From Hyphomicrobiales bacterium (GTDB lineage: Bacteria; Pseudomonadota; Alphaproteobacteria; Rhizobiales; Beijerinckiaceae), in contig JAGXAN010000003.1 of NCBI GenBank assembly GCA_019075865.1, forward strand, positions 62,001 to 126,000: a stretch of 64,000 nucleotides of DNA. The letters run 5' to 3'. Each line of letters begins with the position of its first letter. Positions within the stretch are counted from its first letter, which is position 1. The notes under the pieces are model-generated. The model had not been told where the DNA came from and did no database searches. It was given only the letters and a program-made list of their open reading frames with translations. Shown here one piece after another: positions 23,736-32,426 of this stretch. The position numbers and the translations under genes are program-made.

Positions 23736-25522
23736 ACGCGGCCTTGCCCGACGCGCGCTCGCCCAACAAGATCTGGCTGCAGGCATTGGCGGCGACCGCA
23801 TCGCTGCATGCCAATTCGCAGCGGCTTTTGGGCGATGTGGTGGAGGAATGGGCGCAAAAGCAGCCGCAGGCCCCGGCGATCCTGTCTGATCGCGGCAGCC
23901 TGAGCTATGAGGAACTCGCCAAAGCCATGCGCCGCTATGTCCGATGGGCGGTGAGCGCTGGCCTCAAGCCCGGCGATTGCGTGGCACTGATGGCGCAAAA
24001 CCGGGGCGAAACGCTGGCGGCGTGGCTGGGGTTGACGCGGCTTGGCATTGTCGTGGCCTTGATCAATTGTCATTTGCGCGGCGTCGCGCTCAGCCATTGC
24101 CTTGCGGCGGCGGGTGCGAAAGTGCTGCTGCTGGCGGGGGAACTGGCGGCGGAGATCGACGCGGCGGCGCTGGAAAATGCCCCGACGCTGCTGACGATGG
24201 AAGCGGAAGGCGCTTTTTCGCGCGCCCTGCTGGCGCAAAAGGATACGCCCATTGATTTTGATGGGCTCTGGGGCGCAGAAGCGGTGGCGCGGCCAAGCCT
24301 TTCAGACCCGGCTTTGCTTATTTACACCTCCGGCACCACGGGCTTGCCCAAGGCGGCGTTTGTCAGCCATCACCGGGTGATGAGCTGGAGTTTCTGGTTT
24401 TGCGCCATGCTGGACGCTTCGCCGCGCGATCGGCTCTATGATTGTCTGCCATTGTATCACTCGGTGGGTGGTGTTGTGGCTCCGGGCGCCATGCTGGCCG
24501 CTGGCGGGGCGGTGGTGGTGGCGGAGAAATTCTCGGCCAGCCAGTTTTGGGCAGATATTAGCCGCTGGGATTGCACGATTTTTCAATATATCGGCGAATT
24601 GTGCCGCTATTTGCTGAACGCGCCGCCGCAACCACTGGAGCGCGGTCATCGCTTGCGCTGCATTTGCGGCAATGGCCTCTCGGGGGAGGTGTGGGAAGCG
24701 TTTCAGGCGCGCTTTGCCATTCCCCGGATATTTGAGTTTTATGCGGCGACTGAAGGTAATTTCTCGCTCTACAATGTGGAAGGGCGTGTGGGCGCGATCG
24801 GGCGCGTGCCGGGGTTTCTGGCGCACCGGTTTCCGTTGGCGCTGGTGCGGTTTGATCGCGAGCGCGGTGCGCCCTACCGCAACGCGGCAGGGTTTTGCGA
24901 GCGGGTGGCTGTAGGGGAGGCTGGCGAGGCAATCGGTTGGATCGACCCGTCGCGTGGGGCCAGCGGGCGCTTTGAAGGCTATACCAATGCGCAGGAAACG
25001 CAGAACAAGCGGCTGGATCATGTTTTTGCGCCCGGCGATGCGTGGTTTCGCACCGGGGATTTGATGCGCGCGGATGCGCAGGGCTTTTATTATTTTGTCG
25101 ATCGCATCGGCGATACGTTTCGCTGGAAAGGCGAGAATGTTGCAACCAGCGAAGTGGCACGGGTGATGGCAATGGTGGCGGGGATTGCCGAGGTCTCGGT
25201 TTACGGCGTCGAGGTGGCGGGGGCGGACGGCCGGGCCGGCATGGCGGCGCTGGTGGTGCGCGACGGCTTCGATATTGGGGGCCTCGCCCGCGCGCTGGAC
25301 GCGGCCTTACCCGCCTATGCGCGGCCGGTATTTTTGCGGATCGTGCCGCAAATGGCGCTGACCGATACGTTCAAGCAGAAAAAGGCGGCGCTGGCGGCGC
25401 TGGGCTTTGATCCGGCGGACAGCGCCGACGCGCTCTACGTGCGACCGGCCGGGGCGGCGGATTTTCAGCGGCTCGATGCCCTTGTGCATCAGGCGATTTT
25501 GCAAGGACTGGTGCGGCTTTAG
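23732..25522 (+). CDS. FATP/VLACS-type AMP-forming acyl-CoA synthetase
   Basis: A 596-residue adenylate-forming enzyme of the very-long-chain/fatty-acid-transport-protein group. YTSGTTGLPK is at residues 198-207; the family-typical FQYIGELCRYLLNAPPQP and FYAATEGNFSLYNVEG blocks follow, then RTGDLMRADAQGFYYFVDRI and DTFRWKGENVATSEV. It ends with the FKQKKAAL lysine region. It activates long-chain or steroid-like acids with CoA. The ATGA overlap with the reductase makes it the last gene of the carrier-protein operon. It could supply the acyl group for the pathway. Confidence 0.9.
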   Translation: MNAALPDARSPNKIWLQALAATASLHANSQRLLGDVVEEWAQKQPQAPAILSDRGSLSYEELAKAMRRYVRWAVSAGLKPGDCVALMAQNRGETLAAWLGLTRLGIVVALINCHLRGVALSHCLAAAGAKVLLLAGELAAEIDAAALENAPTLLTMEAEGAFSRALLAQKDTPIDFDGLWGAEAVARPSLSDPALLIYTSGTTGLPKAAFVSHHRVMSWSFWFCAMLDASPRDRLYDCLPLYHSVGGVVAPGAMLAAGGAVVVAEKFSASQFWADISRWDCTIFQYIGELCRYLLNAPPQPLERGHRLRCICGNGLSGEVWEAFQARFAIPRIFEFYAATEGNFSLYNVEGRVGAIGRVPGFLAHRFPLALVRFDRERGAPYRNAAGFCERVAVGEAGEAIGWIDPSRGASGRFEGYTNAQETQNKRLDHVFAPGDAWFRTGDLMRADAQGFYYFVDRIGDTFRWKGENVATSEVARVMAMVAGIAEVSVYGVEVAGADGRAGMAALVVRDGFDIGGLARALDAALPAYARPVFLRIVPQMALTDTFKQKKAALAALGFDPADSADALYVRPAGAADFQRLDALVHQAILQGLVRL

Positions 25523-25528
25523 TCGGGC

Positions 25529-26365
25529 TCAGGCGGGGGCGTCGAGGCCAATGTCCACGGCGGGAGCCGATTGGGTGATCTTGCTGGTGGAAATATAATC
25601 GACACCGGTTTCGGCGATAGCGGGCAAGGTCTCCAACCGGACATTGCCCGAAGCTTCGAGTGCCACGCGTCCGGCCACCCATTTGACCGCTTCGCGCATG
25701 TCGGCCAGACTCATGTTGTCCAGCATGATCAGATCCGCCTGCGCCGCCAAGGCTTCCCTGACCTGATCGAGCCGGTCGCATTCCACCTCGATTTTGGTGA
25801 GCACCGGCACGCCGGCGCGGGCTTTGGCAATGGCCGGGCCAATGCCGCCGCAAACCGCGATGTGATTGTCCTTGATCAGCACGCCACCATCGAGGCTAAG
25901 GCGATGGTTGAGCGCGCCGCCGCAATGGGCCGCGTGTTTTTCGAGTGCGCGCAGGCCGGGGATGGTCTTGCGCGTATCGAGGAGGCGGGCGCGCGTGTGG
26001 CTGATGGCGCGCACATATTGCGCGGTGAGCGTTGCTATGCCCGACAGATGCTGCACGATATTGAGCGCGGGGCGCTCCGCCGTGAGAATGGCGCGGGCAT
26101 TGCCCGACAGGCGCAACAGGGCTGTGCCTTTTTCCACCGCTTGGCCATCGCGGCAGAGGGTTTCAATGGCCAGATCCGGCCGATAACGCGCAAATACCGC
26201 CGCGGCGACGTCAATGCCGGCGATGACCATGGCCTCGCGCGCGTTCATGACGAAATGCGCGGTTGCATCGGCATCGACCATCAATTGTGCGGTTAGGTCA
26301 GCGGCGCCAATGTCCTCGCGCAGCCACAAATCAATGAGGGGGAGCGTGGTAAAAGCATCATACAT
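25529..26365 (-). CDS. nadC: Nicotinate-nucleotide pyrophosphorylase (carboxylating)
   Basis: NadC converts quinolinate and PRPP to nicotinate mononucleotide in de novo NAD synthesis. The 278-residue protein shows LSGIATLTAQYVRAI, TRKTIPGLRALEKHAAHCGG, LIKDNHIA, KIEVECDRLDQ and the C-terminal EASGNVRLETL and DYISTSKIT blocks, all classic NadC. Start at 26365 has GGAG nine bases upstream; the frame upstream of it overlaps nothing conserved. It is convergent with the carrier-protein operon, six bases apart. nadA and nadB are not in this window. Confidence 0.95.
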   Translation of the reverse strand: MYDAFTTLPLIDLWLREDIGAADLTAQLMVDADATAHFVMNAREAMVIAGIDVAAAVFARYRPDLAIETLCRDGQAVEKGTALLRLSGNARAILTAERPALNIVQHLSGIATLTAQYVRAISHTRARLLDTRKTIPGLRALEKHAAHCGGALNHRLSLDGGVLIKDNHIAVCGGIGPAIAKARAGVPVLTKIEVECDRLDQVREALAAQADLIMLDNMSLADMREAVKWVAGRVALEASGNVRLETLPAIAETGVDYISTSKITQSAPAVDIGLDAPA

Positions 26366-26422
26366 GGCGGCGGTCTCCAGCCGGAACGGCGAGTGATGGG
26401 ACAAGAGGCGGGTGCTGATCGT

Positions 26423-26911
26423 TCAAGGCGATGTCCTGTGCGATGGAACCCAAGGCATAGGCGGTTTGGGCGGGTTTTGGCAAGCTGTCATGGCTGCGCC
26501 CGTCGCCTGGTCGAGGATTTGCAAGCGTTGGCGCAGTTGGTCGCGTGCGCGATTTGGATCGGTTTCGGGGGCCCGGGCATTGGCCGCCTGCTCGGCGGTT
26601 TCATAATCGACCAGATCGCGCAAAACCTTGGTGAGCGCGGAAAGATCGCGCAAGCTGGCGGTGACGATATGGTCTGGCGACTGGCTTTCCAGAACGCTGA
26701 GCCAATGATCGGCATTTTGCCAGAGGCGATCGGCGAAGTGCTTGCGGTGATGGATGCTGGGCCGGCTCCAGTCCTCGCGCTGCGCCCGGCGCTGGATGCT
26801 GCGCGCCGAGACACCGGTTTTCTTCTCGATGCTGAGAACGGGCAGCCACGAAGATTCATAAAGGCTTTGTGCCAGCGCGAGGCGCTCAAGGTCAATTTTG
26901 TGGCCGCTCAT
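26423..26911 (-). CDS. Small HTH protein, terminase-small-subunit-like N-terminus
   Basis: A 162-residue protein. Start at 26911 (MSGHKIDLERLALAQSLYES) has GGGAG five to six bases upstream. Residues about 15-45 look like a helix-turn-helix (VLSIEKKTGVSARSIQRRAQ), a pattern seen in small phage terminase-like or resolvase-like DNA-binding proteins. The C-terminal part is helical with many Arg/Asp/Gln residues and no recognised domain. It is not accompanied by other phage genes. It follows nadC in the reverse direction (upstream of it), 57 bases apart. Function unknown. Confidence 0.6.
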   Translation of the reverse strand: MSGHKIDLERLALAQSLYESSWLPVLSIEKKTGVSARSIQRRAQREDWSRPSIHHRKHFADRLWQNADHWLSVLESQSPDHIVTASLRDLSALTKVLRDLVDYETAEQAANARAPETDPNRARDQLRQRLQILDQATGAAMTACQNPPKPPMPWVPSHRTSP

Positions 26912-27151
26912 ACAGGCTCCCTTGTCGGTTGAGCGCGAGATATGGGGGCGCATAGGTTGATTTCAAGGACAATATTCCTAGCATGGAATTATGGCAGTCC
27001 GCTTGCCGCCCAAAGCCTGTCCAACATGCAAACGCTTGTGAATGCACACCTGTTCGAGAATACTTCATTAGCCAATCGTGCAATTTGAATGAAAAATTAA
27101 CTTTTCTGTTAGGGATGCGCGCCATATTCGCGTTGCACAGGGAATAATTGG

Positions 27152-27304
27152 ATGATCAGCAAATTTTTAACAGACGAAAAAGGTGGATCATCGCTGGAAT
27201 ATGCGGTGATCGCGGCGCTGATATCCGTCATCATCATTCCGTTCCTGCCCGGAATCGGAAGCAAGACCCAAAATATGTTCCTGGCTTTCTCCAATCGCTT
27301 CTGA
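27152..27304 (+). CDS. Flp/Fap-type pilin subunit, 50 residues
   Basis: Too short for routine gene calling but convincing. ATG at 27152, AGGGA upstream. The peptide begins MISKFLTDEKGGSSLEYAVI and continues with a hydrophobic stretch AALISVIIIPFLPGIGS. The Gly-Gly followed by SSLEY is the type IVb prepilin pattern, with the Glu-Tyr pair right after the processing site. Flp pilins make Tad adhesive pili. No cpa/tad assembly genes are nearby, so this copy would depend on a Tad system elsewhere. A separate terminator for the leftward DUF937 gene lies 30 bases beyond it. Confidence 0.8.
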   Translation: MISKFLTDEKGGSSLEYAVIAALISVIIIPFLPGIGSKTQNMFLAFSNRF

Positions 27305-27335
27305 TTTGCGGCGCGGCCTGGATCGCACCACAAAC

Positions 27336-27367
27336 AAAAAACCCGCGCCGCCGTTGGGCCGCGCAGG
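27336..27367 (-). terminator. Rho-independent terminator of the DUF937 gene
   Basis: On the minus strand an 11-base GC-rich stem (CCTGCGCGGCC with GGCGGCGCGGG, one mismatch, loop CAAC) is followed by six T residues. It starts about 30 bases after the DUF937 stop. Confidence 0.75.
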
Positions 27368-27397
27368 TTGATCGTTGAAGTTTGAGGCTTTGTTGGT

Positions 27398-28084
27398 TCA
27401 GACGCCCGGCTTCATCATTTTCGACAAAGCATCAATGCCTGCTTGCACCGAACTGGCGTTCAGGCCGCCGGGCAGGGACTGGCCAGCGGGCGCTGCGGCA
27501 TTGCCGCCACCCATCAGGCCGCCGAGCAGGCCCGAGAGCATGCCCATGAGGCCACCGGAGCTTGCGCCCGCTGCGCCTGGCTGCGCGTTCATTACCTGAC
27601 CGAGCACCGAGCCAAGGCCGCCGGAACTGCCGGCTACATTGGTCAATTGCCCGAGCATACCGCCCATGCCCTGGTTTTGCATGGATTTGAACATGCCGCC
27701 CATCGCCATGGAAGCCACGACCGGCAACATGGATGCCAGAATGGCAGGGGGGATGCCGGTGGCTTTGGATGCTTCCTGCGCAATTTGTGAAACGTCCGAA
27801 GAGCCGAAGATATTGCCCAGCAAATCGCCGCCGGGGGTTGCGCCCGCTGCTGTGGCATTGGGGTCATTGAAAGCCGCCTGATTGGCCGGATGGGTCATGG
27901 AACCAATGATCGAGCCAAGGCCGCTGGGATCGGCCATCTTGCCCTGCAGGCCCTGCGAGAGCGAAGGCAGCATCGAATTGAGCGCCGACTGGGCCTGATC
28001 GGGTGAAATGCCAAATTGTTGGGCCAGATTGCTGATGCCCTGACCGCCCTGCGCCGCCTGCAAAATATCATTCAGATTAAACAT
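27398..28084 (-). CDS. DUF937 (YidB-like) protein
   Basis: A 228-residue Gly/Met/Ala-rich protein. The N-terminal half, with FNLNDILQAAQGGQGISNLA and FGISPDQAQSALNSMLPSLS, matches DUF937, also found in YidB; the function is unknown. The second half has low complexity, with many Gly-Gly-Leu-Met repeats (LMGMLSGLLGGLMGGG). No signal peptide. It is a single-gene unit with its own terminator, separated from ispH by a 200-base divergent promoter region. Confidence 0.85.
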   Translation of the reverse strand: MFNLNDILQAAQGGQGISNLAQQFGISPDQAQSALNSMLPSLSQGLQGKMADPSGLGSIIGSMTHPANQAAFNDPNATAAGATPGGDLLGNIFGSSDVSQIAQEASKATGIPPAILASMLPVVASMAMGGMFKSMQNQGMGGMLGQLTNVAGSSGGLGSVLGQVMNAQPGAAGASSGGLMGMLSGLLGGLMGGGNAAAPAGQSLPGGLNASSVQAGIDALSKMMKPGV

Positions 28085-28291
28085 TCCACCCTCCTTACAT
28101 GTGCGTTCAGCATTCTATGTGTTAATTTCGATTCATAAAAGAATTTTAACAGGTTTGCGAGCGGGAATTGGCAGAGGCCCTCGGCTTTGGCGGCGGCGGG
28201 CCGAAATTTTGCGCAAACGCCCGCATTTATTACGTGCCTTGACGCGGGTGTGCATGGTAAAGCCGGAGCGATCCCGCCACCGAGAGCCGAC

Positions 28292-29260
28292 ATGAGCTTG
28301 ACTGAAAAACCCAGACTTCACATTCAGCTTTGCGCGCCGCGCGGGTTTTGCGCCGGTGTGGTGCGCGCTATTGATGCGGTGGAGCGCGCGCTCGAAATTT
28401 ACGGCGCGCCGGTATATGTGCGCCACGAAATTGTTCATAATAAATATGTGGTCGAGAATTTGCGGGCCAAGGGCGCGATATTCGTGCAGGACCTGGACGA
28501 CGTGCCCGATGGCACCGCACCCCTGATATTCTCGGCGCATGGCGTGCCCAAAAGCGTGCCGCTGGCGGCGCAGGCGCGGCATTTGTTTGCGATTGACGCG
28601 ACCTGCCCATTGGTGACCAAAGTGCACCGCGAGGCGGAAATCCACGCAAAACGCGGCCGCCACATCATTTTGATCGGCCATGCCGGGCACCCGGAGGTGG
28701 TAGGCACCATGGGGCAATTGCCGCAGGGGCACGTCAGCCTGGTGGAAACGCGCGAGGATGTTGCAAAGCTGCCGCTGACGGGCGATGACCATCTGGCTTA
28801 TGTCACCCAGACCACGCTATCGGTGGATGACACGGCTGAAGTGGTCGCGGCTTTGAAAGCGCGGTTCCCGGCCATTCACGGGCCGCAGAAGCAGGACATC
28901 TGCTATGCCACCACCAATCGCCAGGAGGCGGTGAAGCAGGTGGCGGGCGCGGTGGATGGGCTGATCGTGGTCGGGTCGGCCAATTCTTCCAACTCGCAGC
29001 GTCTGCGGGAAGTGGCGGAGCGGGCCGGGTGTGCGCGCACGCAATTGGTGCTGCGGGCCGGCGATATTGACTGGCAGGTGTTTGGGGCTTTGCGCACATT
29101 GGCGATCACGGCGGGCGCATCGGCGCCCGAAAAGCTGGTCGAGGAGATTATTGATGCGTTCGCGCAGCGTTACGAGGTGAGCGTGGAAACGGTGACCAGC
29201 GCCGAAGAAAAAGTATTTTTTCCGCTGCCACGCGAACTTCGACCCGCCAGTGAGAATTGA
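28292..29260 (+). CDS. ispH: 4-hydroxy-3-methylbut-2-enyl diphosphate reductase
   Basis: IspH (LytB) is the last enzyme of the MEP isoprenoid pathway, making IPP and DMAPP with a [4Fe-4S] cluster. The 322-residue protein has the three cluster cysteines Cys20 ([14 protein letters not shown]), Cys105 (DATCPLVTK) and Cys204 ([10 protein letters not shown]), plus the [14 protein letters not shown] block. The start at 28292 is immediately ahead of the conserved N-terminus; longer frames are rejected. A promoter should lie in 28085-28291, shared with the divergent DUF937 gene. Confidence 0.97.
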   Translation: MSLTEKPRLHIQLCAPRGFCAGVVRAIDAVERALEIYGAPVYVRHEIVHNKYVVENLRAKGAIFVQDLDDVPDGTAPLIFSAHGVPKSVPLAAQARHLFAIDATCPLVTKVHREAEIHAKRGRHIILIGHAGHPEVVGTMGQLPQGHVSLVETREDVAKLPLTGDDHLAYVTQTTLSVDDTAEVVAALKARFPAIHGPQKQDICYATTNRQEAVKQVAGAVDGLIVVGSANSSNSQRLREVAERAGCARTQLVLRAGDIDWQVFGALRTLAITAGASAPEKLVEEIIDAFAQRYEVSVETVTSAEEKVFFPLPRELRPASEN

Positions 29261-29373
29261 AAGCGCCGCTTGCTCCCCTAGTTGTATTGCAGGCTCGCCT
29301 GAGGTGCGCTACCTGTTTTTTGTCGAATCTTGATTATCCGCGCATGAAATCCATGTGCCTGCTTGAGGGTCTT

Positions 29374-29787
29374 ATGTCCGAAACCACGCCCCAGAACGCA
29401 CCTCGAGAAGTTGAGCGGCCCCTGTCGCCGCATTTGTTCATCTATCGGCCGATGCTGACCATGATGATGTCCATCGCCCATCGCATCAGCGGTGCGGCGC
29501 TTTACGTGGGCACGTTGCTGCTGGCCTGGTATTTGATTGCTGCCTCGCTCAATGTGAATTCTTTTGCCGTTGCCTCGGGGTTCTTGCATTCCTGGCTTGG
29601 CATGCTGATCCTGTTTGGCTTTACCTGGGCGCTGGTGCATCACTTCCTGGGCGGGGTGCGGCACGCATTCTGGGATTATGGCATCGGCCTGGATGCGCCG
29701 TTGCGCGAGTGGATGGCACAGGCCACGCTGATTGGCGGCATCGTGCTTACTGTGCTGATCTGGCTCATTTATTTCACGGTAGGGTAG
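29374..29787 (+). CDS. sdhC: Succinate dehydrogenase cytochrome b556 subunit
   Basis: A 137-residue membrane anchor of complex II, with three predicted membrane helices (starting near MMSIAHRISGAALYVGTLLL, FLHSWLGMLILFGFTWALVH and ATLIGGIVLTVLIWLIYF). The RPLSPHLFIY N-terminal signature and the haem-binding histidine region HHFLGGVRHAFWD are present. GAGGG lies five bases before the ATG at 29374. It begins sdhCDA(vapD)B and is followed ten bases later by sdhD. Confidence 0.95.
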   Translation: MSETTPQNAPREVERPLSPHLFIYRPMLTMMMSIAHRISGAALYVGTLLLAWYLIAASLNVNSFAVASGFLHSWLGMLILFGFTWALVHHFLGGVRHAFWDYGIGLDAPLREWMAQATLIGGIVLTVLIWLIYFTVG

Positions 29788-29796
29788 GGGCAGGCC

Positions 29797-30186
29797 ATGC
29801 AAAGTACTTCCAAAATGCGCAGTGATCGCCGCAAGATCAGCTTTCTGGGTTCGGCGCGCTCGGGCACGACCCATAACGCCTATATGCGGCTGACATCGCT
29901 GGCACTTCTGCCGCTATCGCTTGCCTTTGTGGTGATGGTGCTGCAACTCGCCAACCGCGATTATAATGGCGTGCGCGCTTATCTGGGGCATCCGCTTCCA
30001 GCCATACTGATGCTGCTGTTCGTTGGGGCCGGGATTTTCCACATGCAACTGGGCATGCGCACCATCATTGAAGATTATGTGCACGGTCGCCACGCCAAGG
30101 AATGGGCGCTGACGGCCAATGGCTTTTTCTCGGCAGTTCTGGCTGTCGTCTGTGCTTATGCGCTGATTCGTATCGGCCTGTCATAA
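29797..30186 (+). CDS. sdhD: Succinate dehydrogenase membrane anchor subunit
   Basis: A 129-residue protein with three membrane helices and the SdhD-typical start (SFLGSARSGTTHNAYMRLTS). The central FHMQLGMRTIIEDYVHG stretch holds the conserved His and the Asp-Tyr pair near the quinone site. It joins SdhC to bind haem b and ubiquinone. It lies 35 bases ahead of sdhA. Confidence 0.95.
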   Translation: MQSTSKMRSDRRKISFLGSARSGTTHNAYMRLTSLALLPLSLAFVVMVLQLANRDYNGVRAYLGHPLPAILMLLFVGAGIFHMQLGMRTIIEDYVHGRHAKEWALTANGFFSAVLAVVCAYALIRIGLS

Positions 30187-30221
30187 GCGCTCACAAAACA
30201 TGGTAACAAGAGGCAAATTCT

Positions 30222-32048
30222 ATGGCTAGTGAAGGTACCGCAATGGCTCCGGCAATCAATGGCAGCGCTTATCCGATTACGGACCACACGTTTGATGCGG
30301 TGGTGGTGGGGGCTGGCGGTGCCGGTCTGCGGGCAACGGTGGGTTGTTCGCAGGCGGGTTTGCGCACGGCCTGCATTTCGAAAGTGTTTCCGACCCGCTC
30401 GCATACGGTGGCGGCACAGGGTGGCATTTCGGCTTCGCTGGGCAATATGGGCCCGGATGACTGGCGCTGGCACATGTATGACACCGTGAAGGGGTCGGAC
30501 TGGCTGGGCGACCAGGACGCGATTGAGTATCTTTGCCGCAATGCGCCCGAGGCGGTGTATGAGCTGGAGCATTGGGGCGTGCCATTCTCGCGCACCAGCG
30601 CCGGGAAGATTTATCAGCGCCCGTTTGGCGGCATGACGACCGATTACGGCAAGGGCATTGCCCAGCGCACCTGCGCGGCGGCGGATCGCACCGGCCACGC
30701 CATTTTGCACACGCTATATGGGCAGGCACTCAAGGCCAATACCGAGTTTTTCATCGAATATTTCGCCATTGACCTGATTATGGATGCCGGGCGCTGCGTG
30801 GGCGTGGTCTGTTTGAAGATGGATGATGGCACCCTTCACCGTTTCCGCAGCCAGATGGTGATTCTGGCGACCGGCGGTTATGGGCGTGCCTATTTCTCCG
30901 CAACTTCCGCCCATACCTGCACCGGGGATGGCAATGGCATGGTGCTGCGCGCCGGACTGCCCTTGCAGGATATGGAATTCGTGCAGTTCCATCCCACCGG
31001 CATTTACGGCGCGGGCTGCCTGATTACCGAAGGCTCACGCGGTGAGGGTGGTTATCTGACCAATTCGGAAGGCGAGCGCTTCATGGAGCGTTACGCGCCA
31101 TCGGCGAAGGATCTGGCGTCGCGCGATGTGGTGTCGCGGTCAATGACCATGGAAATTCGCGGCGGGCGCGGTGTCGGCAAGCTCAAGGACCATATTCACC
31201 TGCATCTGGAGCATCTCGACCCGAAGCTGCTGCATGAGCGTCTGCCCGGCATTTCCGAATCGGCGAAGATTTTTGCTGGCGTCGATGTGACCAAGGAGCC
31301 GATTCCGGTGCTGCCGACGGTGCATTACAACATGGGCGGCATTCCCACCAATTTCCACGGCGAAGTGCTCAGCAAGGTCAACGGCGACCCGGACAGTGTG
31401 GTGCCGGGCCTGATGGCGATTGGCGAGGCGGCCTGCGTTTCGGTGCATGGCGCGAACCGGTTGGGTTCCAATTCGCTGATCGATCTCGTGGTGTTTGGCC
31501 GCGCTGCCGGTGCGCGCGCCGCCGAAGTGGTGGAAAAGGGCGGCAAGCAAGCCGCGCTGCCCAAAGATTCGGCGGATTTGGCCCTGTCGCGGCTTGACGG
31601 TTTCCGTCACGCCTCAGGCGGCACGTCAACGGCGGAATTGCGCGGCAAAATGCAGCGCACGATGCAGGACAATTGCGCCGTGTTCCGCACCGGAGAAGTG
31701 CTGGAGGAAGGCTCAAAGCTGATTCATGAAGTGTGGCGCGGCCGCGCGGATTTGAAAGTGAGCGACCGCTCATTGATCTGGAATTCCGACCTGATTGAGA
31801 CGCTGGAATTCGACAATCTGATCACGCAGGCGGTGGTGACGATGGATTCGGCGGCCAACCGCAAGGAATCACGCGGCGCCCATGCCCGCGAGGATTTCCC
31901 CAATCGCGACGACAAGGAATGGATGAAGCACACGCTGTCGTTCCTCGATGATGTCAAGCAGACGGTCACCATCGATTACCGGCCGGTGCATACCTATACA
32001 ATGTCCAATGATATTGCCTATATCGAGCCAAAAGCGCGGGTGTATTGA
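30222..32048 (+). CDS. sdhA: Succinate dehydrogenase flavoprotein subunit
   Basis: A 608-residue catalytic flavoprotein of complex II. The FAD site GAGGAGLRA, the covalent-FAD region [19 protein letters not shown] with its histidine, and the active-site parts [20 protein letters not shown] and [18 protein letters not shown] are all present. It oxidises succinate to fumarate on the inner side of the membrane. AAGAGG precedes the ATG at 30222. In most relatives sdhB follows directly; here a 368-base insert separates the two. Confidence 0.97.
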   Translation: MASEGTAMAPAINGSAYPITDHTFDAVVVGAGGAGLRATVGCSQAGLRTACISKVFPTRSHTVAAQGGISASLGNMGPDDWRWHMYDTVKGSDWLGDQDAIEYLCRNAPEAVYELEHWGVPFSRTSAGKIYQRPFGGMTTDYGKGIAQRTCAAADRTGHAILHTLYGQALKANTEFFIEYFAIDLIMDAGRCVGVVCLKMDDGTLHRFRSQMVILATGGYGRAYFSATSAHTCTGDGNGMVLRAGLPLQDMEFVQFHPTGIYGAGCLITEGSRGEGGYLTNSEGERFMERYAPSAKDLASRDVVSRSMTMEIRGGRGVGKLKDHIHLHLEHLDPKLLHERLPGISESAKIFAGVDVTKEPIPVLPTVHYNMGGIPTNFHGEVLSKVNGDPDSVVPGLMAIGEAACVSVHGANRLGSNSLIDLVVFGRAAGARAAEVVEKGGKQAALPKDSADLALSRLDGFRHASGGTSTAELRGKMQRTMQDNCAVFRTGEVLEEGSKLIHEVWRGRADLKVSDRSLIWNSDLIETLEFDNLITQAVVTMDSAANRKESRGAHAREDFPNRDDKEWMKHTLSFLDDVKQTVTIDYRPVHTYTMSNDIAYIEPKARVY

Positions 32049-32106
32049 GGGCGGAGCGATGGTCAGGCCACACGGTATAGGGCATAACGTCAGGGTGCAC
32101 ACCAGC

Positions 32107-32406
32107 ATGTATGCGATCGTCTTTGACTTCGACACCGAGATGTTGAAAAACACCTACCCAAATCAGTCCTGGAATAACGCTTATCTCGACGTGCGAACCT
32201 ACCTTACCGCGCATGGATTTAATTGGATGCAGGGAAGTGCCTATTTTGGGGATGACTCGGTTGACGCCATTCGATGTGTCCGGGTGGTTCAGAAAATGGC
32301 AGTGAAATTTCCTTGGTTTAAGTCCTCAGTTCGCGACATAAGGATGTTGAGGATTGAAGAAAACAACGATCTCAAAGCCGCATTTGAAGATGATGATGCC
32401 GATTAG
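32107..32406 (+). CDS. vapD: VapD-family endoribonuclease, inserted in the sdh operon
   Basis: A 99-residue protein close to virulence-associated protein D, a small ribonuclease with a Cas2-like fold. It starts [20 protein letters not shown]; the middle reads [19 protein letters not shown], and the end has the family hallmark [20 protein letters not shown]. No VapX-type antitoxin gene is adjacent. The coding sequence is visibly less GC-rich than sdhA and sdhB. It sits in the same direction between them, so it is presumably transcribed with the sdh operon. An in-frame ATG at 32059 behind the old sdhB ribosome site could give a 16-residue longer product. Confidence 0.9.
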   Translation: MYAIVFDFDTEMLKNTYPNQSWNNAYLDVRTYLTAHGFNWMQGSAYFGDDSVDAIRCVRVVQKMAVKFPWFKSSVRDIRMLRIEENNDLKAAFEDDDAD

Positions 32407-32426
32407 GTTTTTTGGAAACACATATC

